Assembly: GCF_030463565.1 (NCBI RefSeq)
Contig: NC_134652.1
Span: 19,321,397-19,385,396 of the forward strand
DNA: 64,000 nucleotides
Direction of reading: 5' to 3'
From: Pelecanus crispus
Lineage: Eukaryota > Chordata > Aves > Pelecaniformes > Pelecanidae
Part shown: in pieces, positions 50,007 through 62,800 of the stretch
Numbering within the stretch: position 1 is the stretch's first letter
Layout of the letters: each line of letters opens with the position of its first letter
The notes under the pieces: generated by a model
Seen by the model: the letters and a program-made list of their open reading frames with translations, nothing else
What the model was told of the DNA's origin: nothing
Database searches by the model: none
Translations under genes and position numbers: made by a program

Positions 50007-51194
50007 ATGACCTCTGAGGAAATGACCGCGTCTGTTCTCGTCTCTGTGGTACAGGGTAAAGTGATACCTGCTCAGTCAGCTGGAGATGAAAATACTGAAA
50101 ATGCTTTGGACACCAGTGTTATAAAAAGACATACTGCCACTCCGGGAAGGCAAACCACACGCGCTCTCTCATACTTACACAGACTCGAAGAAGAAAGTCT
50201 TCAGGGCTCAGTGCCCAAAATATTCTCTCTGGCAAAAGAACAACTGACTAATGACAACAGTAATGAAAACTTCTGGGAGAGGAACAGCTCCATCCCTGAT
50301 TCAGTGGAATTTCTTAACATTAACTGTAACATTGTACAGAAAAACTACAAAAGCAATGTTCCGTGCAGCCAGTTGTATAAATCTTGTGATCCTTTAGCAG
50401 GGAGAGACACATGCCTGGAAACTGGAATTCCTGTTTCACTGGAAAGAGCCATGCTTGCTGAAATTCAGTTGAAAATGAATGGACCTTCGTTAAGAAGCCA
50501 GACAGCAGTAAATAAGAATGACAGCAGCGATACCGATAAGGTCGCCTTTTTTCACTTTCATTGTGCTAGTGAAAGGAATATATCAAAGGCTTTGTGCAGT
50601 TTACACAACGGCTTCATTTTGGATGACTGCTTGCAGCCAGTGAATGTTGGCGATGGTAACACCACTGGTTCCCCAGCCTGCACTTGCAGATTAATGGAAT
50701 TGACAAATAATTGTGAGAATGAAAATGGGCAGCAGTTGTATGAAGATGCTTTAAGGGATAAGTTTTTATGTCTGGAAAGAGCACCACGAAAGGTTAAAGT
50801 GGCGTGCTCAGGTCACAACTTCTGTGGAAATAACTTTACTGGAAGAATGCCCTCAAAGCCCTTTCTGAGCCATTTTGAAGACTGTAATGATAACTGTGAA
50901 GAAGAGATGGAAGAGGATTATTTTAGAAACAAAAAGGAACGCTCTACTTTATTAATAAGACGTTTCTGTAAAAACGATAAAGAGGTTAAAAAATCAGTTT
51001 ATACTGGAACAAGAGCAATTGTTAGGACTTTACCTTCAGGGCACATAGGAACCATTGCTTGGAATTACGTTGAGCAAAGGAGAAACAACAGTGGCTGGAA
51101 GCTTTCTAGGATTACAACAGAACAGCTAACTATAATTGAGGCCTTAATAAAATGGGAATTTAATTCCTTTCTTGAGAAGTCTTTATGGTATGAG
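50007..51194 (+). CDS. PLCE1: PLCE1 first coding exon, phospholipase C epsilon N-terminus (residues 1-396)
   Basis: The exon encodes MTSEEMTASVLVSVVQGKVI and on to FLEKSLWYE, then splices at GAG followed by GTAAGC (51195). The N-terminus and the block from about residue 283 to 350 (FLSHFEDCNDNCEEE, KKERSTLLIRRFCKND, KSVYTGTRAIVRTLPSGHIG) are recognisably PLC epsilon. PLCE1 hydrolyses PIP2 to IP3 and diacylglycerol downstream of Ras, Rap, Rho and G-beta-gamma. Its known order is N-terminal region, CDC25-type RasGEF, PH, EF hands, X-Y catalytic core, C2 and two RA domains. Only the N-terminal region is here; all catalytic parts lie right of the window. Residues 107-297 are cysteine-rich, 289-305 acidic and 308-330 basic. 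No signal peptide or membrane segment is seen. The ATG has A at -3 and is the first in frame after a stop. The frame is intact. Confidence 0.95.
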
Positions 51195-51464
51195 GTAAGC
51201 TTTTCATGGTGTTGGTGGTTGGGTTTGGGGTTTTTTTTTTTTTTTTTTTTTGGGTAAAAGTTTTGGTATACTGATGACCTTTTTATTAAAAAAAAATGCC
51301 TTCAACTGGTAGGCACTTAGTAACACTGAATAGGATATTTCACTTTACCATGCTGAACCTCATATTGAGCACTGCTTTTTAGAAGAATGTATTCTCATCC
51401 TTTAAAATTTATTCTTGGTTTAAAATAGGCATGGGCTAAAATGTATAATTTTATATCTGTATAA

Positions 51465-51790
51465 AAGTTATACATACATATGTATGTATATACATATATC
51501 TCTCTATATAGTATGTATATAGGTACATATTTATACATAGATGTATGTATAAATTTATATCTTGATATATATATTATTTATATATAAAAGTGTAATATCC
51601 CTATATACAGGTAGAAAATATATACACATTTTTTAGATATTTATATTTTAAATAGAAAATATATAGAATATGCATTTATGTTTATATGTATATGTAAAAG
51701 TAGATGTATTAATGTATATTATAGATCTACATAGTTGAATATATATGGCGTATATGTGTATATAAACATTTGATGGATATATTAATGATA
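51465..51790. repeat. AT-rich TATA/TATG/TACA microsatellite region
   Basis: About 325 bp dominated by alternating TA, TATG and TACA words, much interrupted. It has many short self-complementary stretches and is likely length-variable. Confidence 0.85.
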
Positions 51791-52502
51791 GAATAATTCC
51801 ATTGAATAAATTATATAAGTGGCAGTATTAGATCACAGTGAAAAATTCTGTTCCTCTAAGAAAGAAAGCATAGTATTTTCCCTAAGTTACAGATACTTAT
51901 AATGCTCCTACACTTGCAAATAATTTTGAAAAAATTACATCATAGTTCAATAGCATATATTAATGTGCTGATATCGCCCTGATTTGTAATCTCTTAAATT
52001 AGATAATACAAAAAATTCTAAGTTTAGAATGAAATCATGAATGTCGAAATTATTATTGTTGAAATGACACAGCACGTCCTTAATAAATTTTTTTAAGTAG
52101 TGAAAGATTTTCTGTGATGGTAGAAGTTAAATAGTTGTCTATGGAATCTACAAGAGATTTTGACCACTGATTCTCAAGGATTCATCTGAAATGTGACTAC
52201 TGAGAAAGAAAGGCCAGCAGGATGATCACAGCAAGAGAAACTCTTTTAAGAAGAGTAAGAGAAGAGAGGTTTACTGAGCTTAGCAAAAAAAGGTGGTGTG
52301 ATTTTTCTCCGTTAAAATGTGTGAATAAGCTCTATGGAGGGGAAAATAACCAAGGTAAAGGAGAGTGTGGTCAGATAGACTACGCTTATAAACTGGTCCT
52401 GAATAAATGTAGGTTGAAAACTGGAAGAAATTTCCAGCAGTTAGTGCTCAGACTCTGCAACAGCTTTCCGTAGGACTGAAATGGAGGAAAACTTACTTGT
52501 AC

Positions 52503-52557
52503 AGAATCATAAAATCGTTTAGGTTGGAAAAGACCTTTAAGATCATCCAGTCCAACT
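52503..52557 (-). mobile_element. CR1 LINE 3' stub
   Basis: About 55 bp on the minus strand match only the CR1 3' end; on the + strand it reads AATCATAAAATCGTTTAGG, TTGGAAAAGACC and AAGATCATCCAGTCCAACT. It is an extreme 5' truncation. Confidence 0.85.
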
Positions 52558-55388
52558 GTAAAATGGATGAAATGGATTATATGAAATTTTGTTGGTGATA
52601 AGGAAGAGTGGACTTGGTCGTTCAGGATCTCCATGACAATCGTGCCCTCCAGTAATATCCTCATATCCTTCTAGAAACTAGTATTTTTTCCATTGAAATA
52701 GTTGATTGAAAAGTTCTATGAATATGTGTATGTCAGGTTTTTGTACTAGGTTGCAAAGCTTTGTGGTGCTGTTCGTTATTGTGATATTCACTATCCTAGT
52801 CAGTGGAAGTACAAACTTGCTGGTACAGCACGTGCCCTACGTGGTGCATGGTCACGCATGAAGGGATGGATATGAGCCATGTATTTACCTGACATGATAT
52901 CTGCTCAGATAGATTTGTATTATAATTAGAAGCTTTTTGGGGGGAGAAAAGGGAGAACGTTTTGTAGCTGATGTCTAGCGTAATTTTCATTTACATAGGT
53001 ATGAAAAGGGAAGGATGTGTTTAGGTTTCTTCACTGGGCATTCCCAATTTGACTTGAGTTCCTCAGCTTTTAACATGCATGCCTGTTCCACCACTTTCCA
53101 CCGCTGCTGCATAATGCTGAATATATAGCATTTTGGAGTGTGAGGTCTTTAATTTGGAGATTTTTTTGGTAGTGCATGTAGAAACGCAGAAAGAAATGTA
53201 ATAAGTACTCACTGAATAATTATTTAAATAGGAAAAGTTATGTCTACAAATGAAGAAAAGATTAACAGGCACAGTAAAGCACTCTGCGTAATTGCAGTGC
53301 ACAGAATGTTTTCTCATGGTCAGAAAAAGCTTGAAACCGCATGTTTCTAAGTCTTTTTTCTTCCAAATGGTGACTACAAAAATTTTTCTTCTTATCAACC
53401 TCCGTGTTTAATCTCTTTATGTATAACATGCATCAAGCATTCCTAGCATTATTTTTCTGTTATTTCAATGTCAAATATTATTTCTGCAATAATATTTCTG
53501 TGTGTTTATGGTTTATATTATTAGCATTATAGATGTTTTTTACAGAAACATAGAAATTAACTCAGTGGATGTGACAAATATATGGACCTGTTGAACATAT
53601 GCGCTGGGTTAAAATAATGAATTCTGAGCGTTTGTAGGAAGCTTTCATGCTAATAATCAAAGGAAGAAGGAGCAAGTTGTAAATGAATGTGGTAATTTGT
53701 TCTTTCTTTCCTCTTATCTCACCCTTTGAGCATGCATTCTGTTTGGAACAGCTAAGTGAACAGTAGTTCTGTTCTTCAAGGGGAAAAAAAAGTTGGAGAA
53801 ATTAAGTTTTCATAGCAGTACTGGTGTAACATGGAACAATAGAGACCTTTATGTTTTAAGTAGGAAAATGTGGGTCTCATTTGTGCATATCCCTTACATA
53901 AAAATTCTAGTGCTAATAAAGGAAAGGCACTGAACTGTTATCTTGCTGAATATTTTTTTTCTTTTGCTACATAGGAAGGTGGGACTGAGGCTTTGGATTA
54001 TATAGAAAATACATGAAAGTATGTATTTTTAAATGTAGCATGTGATTACTGTTTCTAGGTATTTTATATGCAGATTTAGACTCTGCTCTGGATTTAATGT
54101 CTGTGTTTCATGAAGAGAGAAGATTTTAATGTTGAATATTTTTTCTAATTTTGCATGTGGTTTTTGCACCCATATACAGTGTAGTACTTACCCTTATCAG
54201 ATGGATGTGTCTAACATGGCTGTTGTATCTATTCATGAGAAATTTGCTTGTCTGTGTCGGAACAGTGCAAGCCCCTCACGTTGGTACATATTAAAGATGA
54301 TGCAAATGCAAGGTATTTGCCACAGAAACAATAATAGGAGTGCCAGCTTTGGTGTTGCTTTGCTTGGGCTGGCACAGTGTACCCACTGCTTGGGTTCAGC
54401 TCAGCTGCATCATGTTAGCAATCTGACTAATTACAAAAGTCAGAGTTTCTGGAATCATTGAATCATCTGTGTCTGTGAGATGTTAGGTTCATAGTGCTGA
54501 AGTATGCTTCTTTTTTTCCTGATATGATGGTGTTTCTGCAGTAGTGGTAATGTAATATGACAACAGTAGCCAGGTCCACTGTTGACTGAGATACTAAATT
54601 TGATCAGCTGACTAGACTACCGCAGGACAATTCTCTCAAACCAGGTAAGTGACCTCAAGATCTGCAGATGACAGCTGCAACAACATAGCTGCGATGCATA
54701 ATAGCTGAATTCTTTAGTTAAGCTTACTTTGTAGGCGTCAGGACCATCTTTGCTGTGTCATTACATTCCTGATGCCAGTAGTTTGAGCTTTAAGAAGGAA
54801 GAATTCTGCCGGCTTGCTTAACTCTGCTCAGATAGGAGTTTGCACACTAATATGTCTTCCACTCTTCATAGCTGCTAAGGTGCTACTGAAATGCCAAATA
54901 TTAATAAGGCAACAATTAAAAAAAACCCTTAATTGCCCCCACATCTGTTTCCAGATAGAATAATTATTTTATTATAGATTTATCTTGTAGCAGTGTTTCA
55001 TAGTTAATTTAATGATTTGGTATAGTAGTTCAGCGTCTGTTAGGATCAGGTATTTTTCCATGTAGTGTCCGTAGTATTTTTATGATTCATGTGTAAAATC
55101 AATGCAATGCAAAGATTTTTGATTATGCATGGCTAATGTAAGGAGTCTTATACTAAGATTTCTTGATTTCCATAATGCTGAGCTATAGTCAGTTGGTGAC
55201 ATCTGTGAACGAACAGTTAAGGAGAGAAAAAAGATTTGGAGGTAAAAAAATTTAACTATCCTGTTTTATTAATAATATCTAAAATAGTAATCTTGGATAA
55301 TATTTTTAAAGAAACAGAGCCAGGCACAAGTAGTTTTCTGTTTAATAGATGGTATTTGTCTGAATCTTTTTTCGTTTAGAATTGATTA

Positions 55389-55459
55389 TTAATTCTGAAT
55401 ACATTCAGAATTAAAATTAATGTTTTGTAGTTAATATAGATGTTAATTTTAATTCTGAA
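55389..55459. repeat. inverted-repeat cluster
   Basis: Positions 55389-55400 and 55403-55414 are exact 12-bp inverted repeats with a two-base loop. The arm 55404-55420 also pairs perfectly over 17 bp with 55443-55459. The two stems compete for the same arm. Confidence 0.85.
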
Positions 55460-58400
55460 CCTATAGAGAGCTCAGTTTCCTTCCCCACCTCTGGCCAGAG
55501 GTGTATCAGCAGCTCTAGTCAGTGTATCTTTGTTGCATGTTTTTCTGGCATTTCTGAAAATAGAGATAGATTGAGTATTTCACTGTCAGTCATGGAAATA
55601 ACATCTGCTTTGACTGTTTTGACAACCAGTTGCGCTAACTAAATATGGGAACACTTTGCATCAAATGCTAACATATGAACAAAGGAAGGGTTAGCAATGC
55701 TGTATGTTCAGAAGGACATTTTTTGGTTGCTTTTCTCAGGTGTCAGGTTAATTGTAACCTTTTATTGTCAATATTTTGTCAGAATGAATAGTATAACCCT
55801 CTTTTTTATCTAGTGGTATCTTGGAAGAAATACTTTTCTAGTGTATTCAAAACATAATTTATACAATGAAGAGGCCTATGTTGATTCTTAAGAAGTGAAA
55901 CAGAAACTTGAAAGCATCTGACTTACCCTCTGTGCTAATGATAATAGTAAGAAGCGTAAGAGTCCTTGCGTATGTGCTGTGTTTCACTTGGGTGACTGAA
56001 GTGATTTGGTAGAACAGACACAAAGCTTGTTGGAGTGGCCACATGAAATCACCTGGCAATAGGAGTCTTACTAGTGAAGTTATTCTGCCAAACTCTGTAA
56101 GATTCACAACCCACAAAGCAGCCTAAAAAATTAAATTGTTACAGGCTTTCACTTCTCATTTCTTTTTAATTGTTTCTGTAGGAATTTCAGGTCTAGATTT
56201 GCTGTAATATCATCTTTCTGTTAGGATTATGTGGTTTTCCCCCAGGTTTTTCCTTCTCACTCCATATTTAAAAAGATGGAATACTTTAAATGGACTTTTA
56301 CTCTCTGCCTTCCCAGTTTTGCATGCATACCTAAAACGTAACACTGCTCATTATGCTAAAGTTTATGCTATGCTTGTGCTTTTATTTTTTTAAAGAAAAA
56401 GATAGTTTGTGATTCTATATTGTGGATTGCAGACAGATTTGGGGTTTGAGATTTTTTTGTTTTTCCACCTTGAAATAAAATTTCTAGTCCAACATGCTGA
56501 AAGGAATTTACAGGAAAAAATGACATAAAGCAAATAATCTGCAAGTGGTTGGGGTTCTCTTCTACTCTAACAATAATTTTTTTTTTTATCTGACTGTGCG
56601 CGAGTATTTTGCCTGTTACTAATGTTGTTGTGTTTTTAGATGTAAACGTTAATATTCATATGTTAAAGTAGTTAGTAGGTACGGATGAGCTGGATTTTGT
56701 TCTACCTGGACCCTGTGTTTCTTGGTTTTTTGCATAAGAGTTGCTGTCTTTTAAAGAAATAAATTCATGAGCAAAATTGACCCTTTGGAAAAAAATGAGG
56801 GAAGCAAAAGAGAAGCCAAATAGGCATGAAATTATGTTTTCCCTTCAGTAAGTGTTGTAAAAATAAATTGAACTTTGTTAAATGAAGTTCTGTACTTATA
56901 TTTGCTTTGGGTTGAGTTACTCCAGTTTTAAAGGCTAGCTTTAAAAAATAGAAAATTTACCCTCTGTCTGTACAAGTAGGCTGTTTTATTACCATAATGT
57001 ATGATAGAGTTAGAGATAAATCTGTTAATACTTTGTATTATTTTGTAGTTGCCTCATAGCTTTAACAATTTTGGGCCAAATTATGAACAATAAGTTTTAG
57101 CTGTGAGCACACTTAGGTATTCAGAGCCAATAGTGTGGGAGTCTTGGCAAGTGCAATGTATTATGCCTTCAGTTTTTCCACATTTTCTGACTTTCCTTCT
57201 AGTGACTGTTCATTAACTGTAAAGAAGCATGAAGATCTGTTTTAGCAAATCTCCCTGCAGCACATTAAAGAGTTCATTTTAGAGTGTTAGAGTTGGACAC
57301 TCTTCGAAATTCTTTCTCAGTTGAAACTAAGTTATCTCCATTACCTATATGAACTGTTGAAAAGTTTGGGTTGTGTACTCTGGTATGAGTGAGTAAAAAC
57401 TGTGCTATATAAAGATCATTCTGTTGGTGAGTGAATAATTAAAATCTGAATTTATGAGATTTCATATATGTTTTAACTTCTCTTGCTTTTCTACAGTCTT
57501 TCAGGATCTTTTTAAAAGAAAGTTTTCTAAAATGGAATAAGCTTGGGTTGACAGTAATTGTTAGGCATGCATCCTACCGGTATGAAATTTCAAGAAGGAC
57601 TTACAAGAAAAATCTCTACTGTGAAATTATGCTTGCCACAGTATCTAAGGCATCGTCCATGAGATATGAGGCTATTTGGTTTCTCTATTTGTGAAAAGTG
57701 ATTTGATATAGTATGGTTATGAGCATCTGGTCACAAAGAATTTTGCTTGAAAATACAGACTTGGTGACAGCTTAAAAAAAGGAATAACATCTGAACATAA
57801 TACAGCTGTTAGGTCCCGTCCAAGTACATATGAGCTGGAGTATCAAGGGACAGGAGAGCTCTGAGGGTGCTCCCACACCAACCAAAGCCAATTACATCAG
57901 TGCAGCAGTTGGAACCAGCGTGACTCAGGGCAGTGTGACAGCATACAGCTTTCATCAGGAATGTCGGAAGTGGGGCAGCCCTGGAAACATAAACATTCAG
58001 CCCTGGGATTTGTAACTACTTTCTTCTTTTTTTTTATTCTCCTAATAATTTCCCTAGAAAATTATATAGTTAGAAGCTATTCCTTACCTGCAAAACAAAC
58101 ATATCGGGCAGTGCTCGTATTGTCCTGCAAATTGTGTGAAAGTTTCCATTTTTTTAGTATTTTAACTGTAACCAGGTATGATAATTTTTGACCTGAGATT
58201 GAAGACTCACTTTTGAGATGCACTCTTCAATCCCCTAGCTGAGTATCAGAGAGAAAAATATGTTGGATTGGCTTGTGATCGTTCTTACTTACAGATAATA
58301 CTCGTTTTCCCATTTGTGTGAAGTTCAGAAGAGTCTTTTTATCTCTGGAATTATGACGCTTCTTGTGAAAACTTAAGATTTCCTTAGTATAGCAAGTACT

Positions 58401-59834
58401 CAAAGATAGATACCTACAGATAAGTTTGCTGTCATAGTATGGGAACGTGCAACAGTAATGAAAATGTTTGGTTTTATCTCGCAATCAGCACACGCACTTG
58501 TTGCAGGACTCTAATCTAATTAACTCTTGTGAAAGCAGAAGATTTTTTTTTTTCTTAGCTTTTCCAGTAACTGTAGTGCCTCTTGACTGTTGCCAACATT
58601 TGGACTTTGAATCCACAGTAAAATAATGTGAGCTTCTTTTAAAATGATTAGAAGTGATTCTTATGTACTCTGCATGATTATTTTTATTTTATTCTGACAT
58701 TGTAAAAATTGTTTTCAAGAAATCACAACAGATACAGACCTTCATTAGTAAAGTGTGGGCAAAACAAAGGATGTATTATTAGCTGCTCTAGTTTCATGTT
58801 ACAGCAGTCTTAGTTCTTAAAGTGTTTAGGAATTCCCTTCAAGTATTAGAGAATGGGTGAAATCCTGGTCATACTGTAATCTATTTAAAATCTCCTATTG
58901 GGATAATGTTACTTGGAGGGAGAAAAAGAAGCATGTGCAAAATGGAGCTATTGGCTTCATGGGAACCGTAGTTTTATGTCAAACATTTTAATAAAGAGAC
59001 ATATGCCAAACTTACTTTAAGCAGTTTTAAAACTATAGTTTTGAACTAAAAATATTGTCAATGTAAATATGTATAATGCATACCATTCAGGTTGGATCAT
59101 TAACTTGATATACAAAACTTCCTTCCGTACCCTTCAGTTGCATGAGCTGTTACTGTTCGTATTGCCACACTGCTTGGAGGCCCTACTTCTGGACTTGAAC
59201 CTGTTGTCCTAGCTGTTTTACAAACAAGGGATGATCTCATCTGTTCTATAGGCCTAGAAGCAGTTAGCTGTTAGTGAGAGCACTCAGGTTTTGGAGAAGA
59301 TAAACTTCTGCCAAACACTCTCCATATGCTGTGGCTAAATTTTCTTTTATCTCAGCAGGCTTAGTAGCTGTGTGCTGTGCTGTAGTCTGCAGAAGAGACA
59401 TACCCTAAGTTTCCGGGGGGGGGGGCGGGAGGAAAAACATTTTCCCACCAGGTCCAGCTGTTAGTATTTGGTAATTTTAAAGTTATATGTATAAGAGCAA
59501 AGAAAAAAACAAGGTTGGTTTTTTTTTAATGTATGTTGCCAATCAACACTGAAATACTTCTAGGCCGAATAAAGGTCTGAATGATAATTCTGAATAATTT
59601 ATCTTTCAGCAAAAACATAAGAATGTATCTGAGCCATGGAGAATTGTTCTAAATGTGATTGTGAGTTGGATCAAGAAAAAGACTCCTGAGGGAAAACTGT
59701 CATCAGTCTTCTCTGTTTTAAATTAGGAATTTATCTTGAGTAACTTTGCAGACTTAGAGCATCATGCTAGAAACTTGAGGCTGTTATAATTCTGACCCTG
59801 TGCATGTGTAAGGTATTTTACTTTATAGAGCACA

Positions 59835-59858
59835 TTATGGTTGCCATGGGAACCATAA
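59835..59858. promoter_or_regulatory. 24-bp near-perfect palindrome with RFX X-box core
   Basis: Eleven of 12 base pairs are symmetric. The core GTTGCCATGGGAAC (59840-59853) is one base from the RFX X-box palindrome GTTGCCATGGCAAC. Function is inferred from motif only. Confidence 0.45.
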
Positions 59859-62800
59859 CATTTGACTTCCTGTCTGTTGTTTACAATCTTGGGGTTGCAG
59901 TAGGAGGCCTGTGTGTGTAAAAGTAAATCTATACATTTCAAAGGCAAAAAATATTATTTCATGAACATTCAGAATATTTCCCTTTTATGAAATTCACTTG
60001 TATTCTGGCTCACCTACGTATCCTTTTGAAACTTACCTTACTTCAAATACAGTCAGGGAGAACTACAGGAGTGCAAAATCTTTTGCTGTGTGAAGATTTC
60101 ATTGTCAGCTAGTGATTTGCCGTCAGCATAAAGGAGGCTTTGGTCTATTAACACCAAGTCACTCAACAGCTTGAGGCTGTAGAAAAGACAGCTAGAAGTT
60201 GTCAACAAGCAGGAAGTATAACATGGATCATATTTAAACCAGCAGTGTATTAATTTTCTTATTCTCTGGCAGTCTGGAAGTAGAGGGATTTTTTTCTTTC
60301 CTTTTTTTTCCTTTAACCAAGAGGATGGAGATGGAGTTTTATAATCATTTGAATGCCTCCTTTGAGCAACAGAGTTCTTTAGGCTTTCATCTTTAGCAGG
60401 CATTTGTGAATCACTGCATATTTAGTTTAGCTTGCACAGTGTTTCTTTGCCATTGGTTTGGAAAAACTGCAAATCCAGCCTTTGTAAATTATGATCAGTT
60501 TTGAGTAATTTTCTTTTTGGTTTTGAACACTTTCTCATCACACTTCAGCTTTGACCAGCTGTTTCCTGTTTTTCCTCCCAGTGGTTTAGCTGCTGAGAAG
60601 ATAAATGTATCAATGGTTTGTTTCAGAATTAAAACTGCCTTTATAAAATGATGAAGTTTAAATCAGTTGGTCACCATTGCAAGTAAAATTCTGGTGAAAT
60701 TCAGAAGATGAAGTACTGTTTGCTGTACCTAGATCTTTCATAGATTACAAAGCTTTTGCTACACAGGGAGCTCTTTGGATACAAGAAAATTAATCCAGCA
60801 TCGGAAACACCAGGGTGAAGCTTTGTGTGGGGAATTTGGGTGTGTGTGATGGAATTTTTCAAGCAGTTCCAAGTTTTTGTGTTCACATGAGAATATTTTG
60901 TTTTATCTGATCTATGATCTACCTAATGACCTGACTGTTATATCATACTTGTCCTGTTCAGAATCCCCCCGATTTTTGGACTGATTTGGTTTTAGACTGA
61001 TTTGGATAGAGGATATGTTCATTTTTGTAATCATACAAACTATTTTGGAATTTCAGAACTGAGTTTGCATATGTGTTTTTGCAGAATAAAGCAGGGCAGG
61101 TTTACCAGGGAGGGCGGGGAAGAGTTGGTCTGTTACCTGTCTGTTAGGACTGGCTTGTGCAGTACGCTTTGTTTCTTTCTGTTCGTGGTAAACTTACTCC
61201 ACATCCACACAGATAGCAGCTTCATTTTGTCCTGGCTTCAGACACCTTTCTTGAGGACCTTTAAATGAGTTATTTACTAACTTGAAAGGTGTTTTCATAG
61301 ATAGTAATGAAAATATTGCCCTCTGTCTTCAGAATTGAGGTTGTTACTATGTAGTATTGTGGAAGGATCACTTGTTGCCCCTTCTTTTTTTATCCTAGTG
61401 TAGCAGGCTGTTCCGTAGAATCCAGCATCACCTGTCCCTTGCTCTGCTTTAGTCCTCCCGCTGACCTAAGTGGTCACATCTTATTTAGTCTGCACCCTCT
61501 GGCATGATAGAAAAGCACACAATCAGAGACACTTGACAGCATGTCAAGTCCCATGGCCAGTGATCCTCCCTGGATTGAGGGCTTTAAATACTCCTATTAG
61601 GTCGCTGGGTTTCTTACCATCGAGTAGCAGAGGAAGAGCTGGGGTTTTGTCTGTGGTGAGGGTCCCAGCTCCAGAACCTTAGAGCATGCGTATGCTCCCC
61701 TGGACAAGCTGCTGTATCCTTCAACTGTTTTTTATCTTTAGCCATTTGTAGGCCTTATCCCATACCATTTTTAGGGCCCTGCAGACTTCTACAAATGGCA
61801 GCCTTAATAGCATTTACCTCAGGGTATGGCACAGCTGTTGCCATCTGAAAAAGACTCACCCCTGCAGCTTGCACCGTCTTTATTTCCCTGTGGCTTTCCC
61901 AGGCTGCTTCTCCCCAGGTTGGTGGATGACCCCAAGATCTGCTCTCTCTTTCTAGGCTTCCTGACCTTGGAAGTTTCCATGGGGTTTCTTATTAAATTCT
62001 GTGAGGGGAAGGGGGGACTGTACCTCTCCTTGCCTTGAAAACTCTAGTTTTTTATAACTCTTCCTAACTAGTTTTCTTCTTTTTACTTCAAGCCTATCGG
62101 TAGCTGTCTGTTCTTGTTCCCTAGTGCCATTCTTGAACTAACCTTCAGCTTGCTTAGTATTCCCTAGACTGGTGGTCTTTATGGAGCCTCCTTTATCCTT
62201 CAGTCTTATAGAAAGAACAGACTTCCCAATATATTTCCCTTTAGTTCTCTGCTGCTAGACAGTATTTTTTTCATAGTATTCACAATCTACTCTTCAGCCG
62301 AGTCTAATAGTTAAGGTTGAAGTTCCTTCTTCATGCAATTGTGTGGTCTTAATGGGCACTCCTGCTTCTGTTAGCCTTACGTCCAGCTTTGCTGAGCTCA
62401 TACAAATTAACATGTGGCATCTGTACCATTTATAGCTGTTATATTTTGGGTTTAGCCTTTTTTTGATTATTTTCCTTTCCACATCCTTTTTGGGGATTTT
62501 TTTTTTTCTCCAGTGTTGTTAAACAGCATTTAAACTTCACATTGGACAATTGATATGCACATGGTTGTAATACTACACTTTTAGACTGAAATTGGCTTTC
62601 CAAAAGAGCTGGTATATTTGGCTGAAGTTAAATGCCCATTTCATCAAACTAACATAGAGAATAGTACATTTGTAACTTCTTTCCTATTTTACTCATCAGG
62701 AAAAAAGAAGTATTTGCTAATTAGTATTTATATTAGGCATTAATGACCAGACTTCTCTGATCCTTGCTTAATTAAAATTTCTCCAGTCTGCAAAGAAGCA

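Noticed and set aside
52222..52473. 83-codon frame next to the CR1 stub, considered as a PLCE1 exon or CR1 ORF part
   Set aside because: It does not match PLC epsilon or the CR1 ORF2 C-terminus, lacks convincing splice sites and lies on the opposite strand to the CR1 stub.
57830..58015. 61-codon hydrophilic frame in the PLCE1 intron
   Set aside because: It is short, has no family match and no clear acceptor or donor, and is probably a chance frame.
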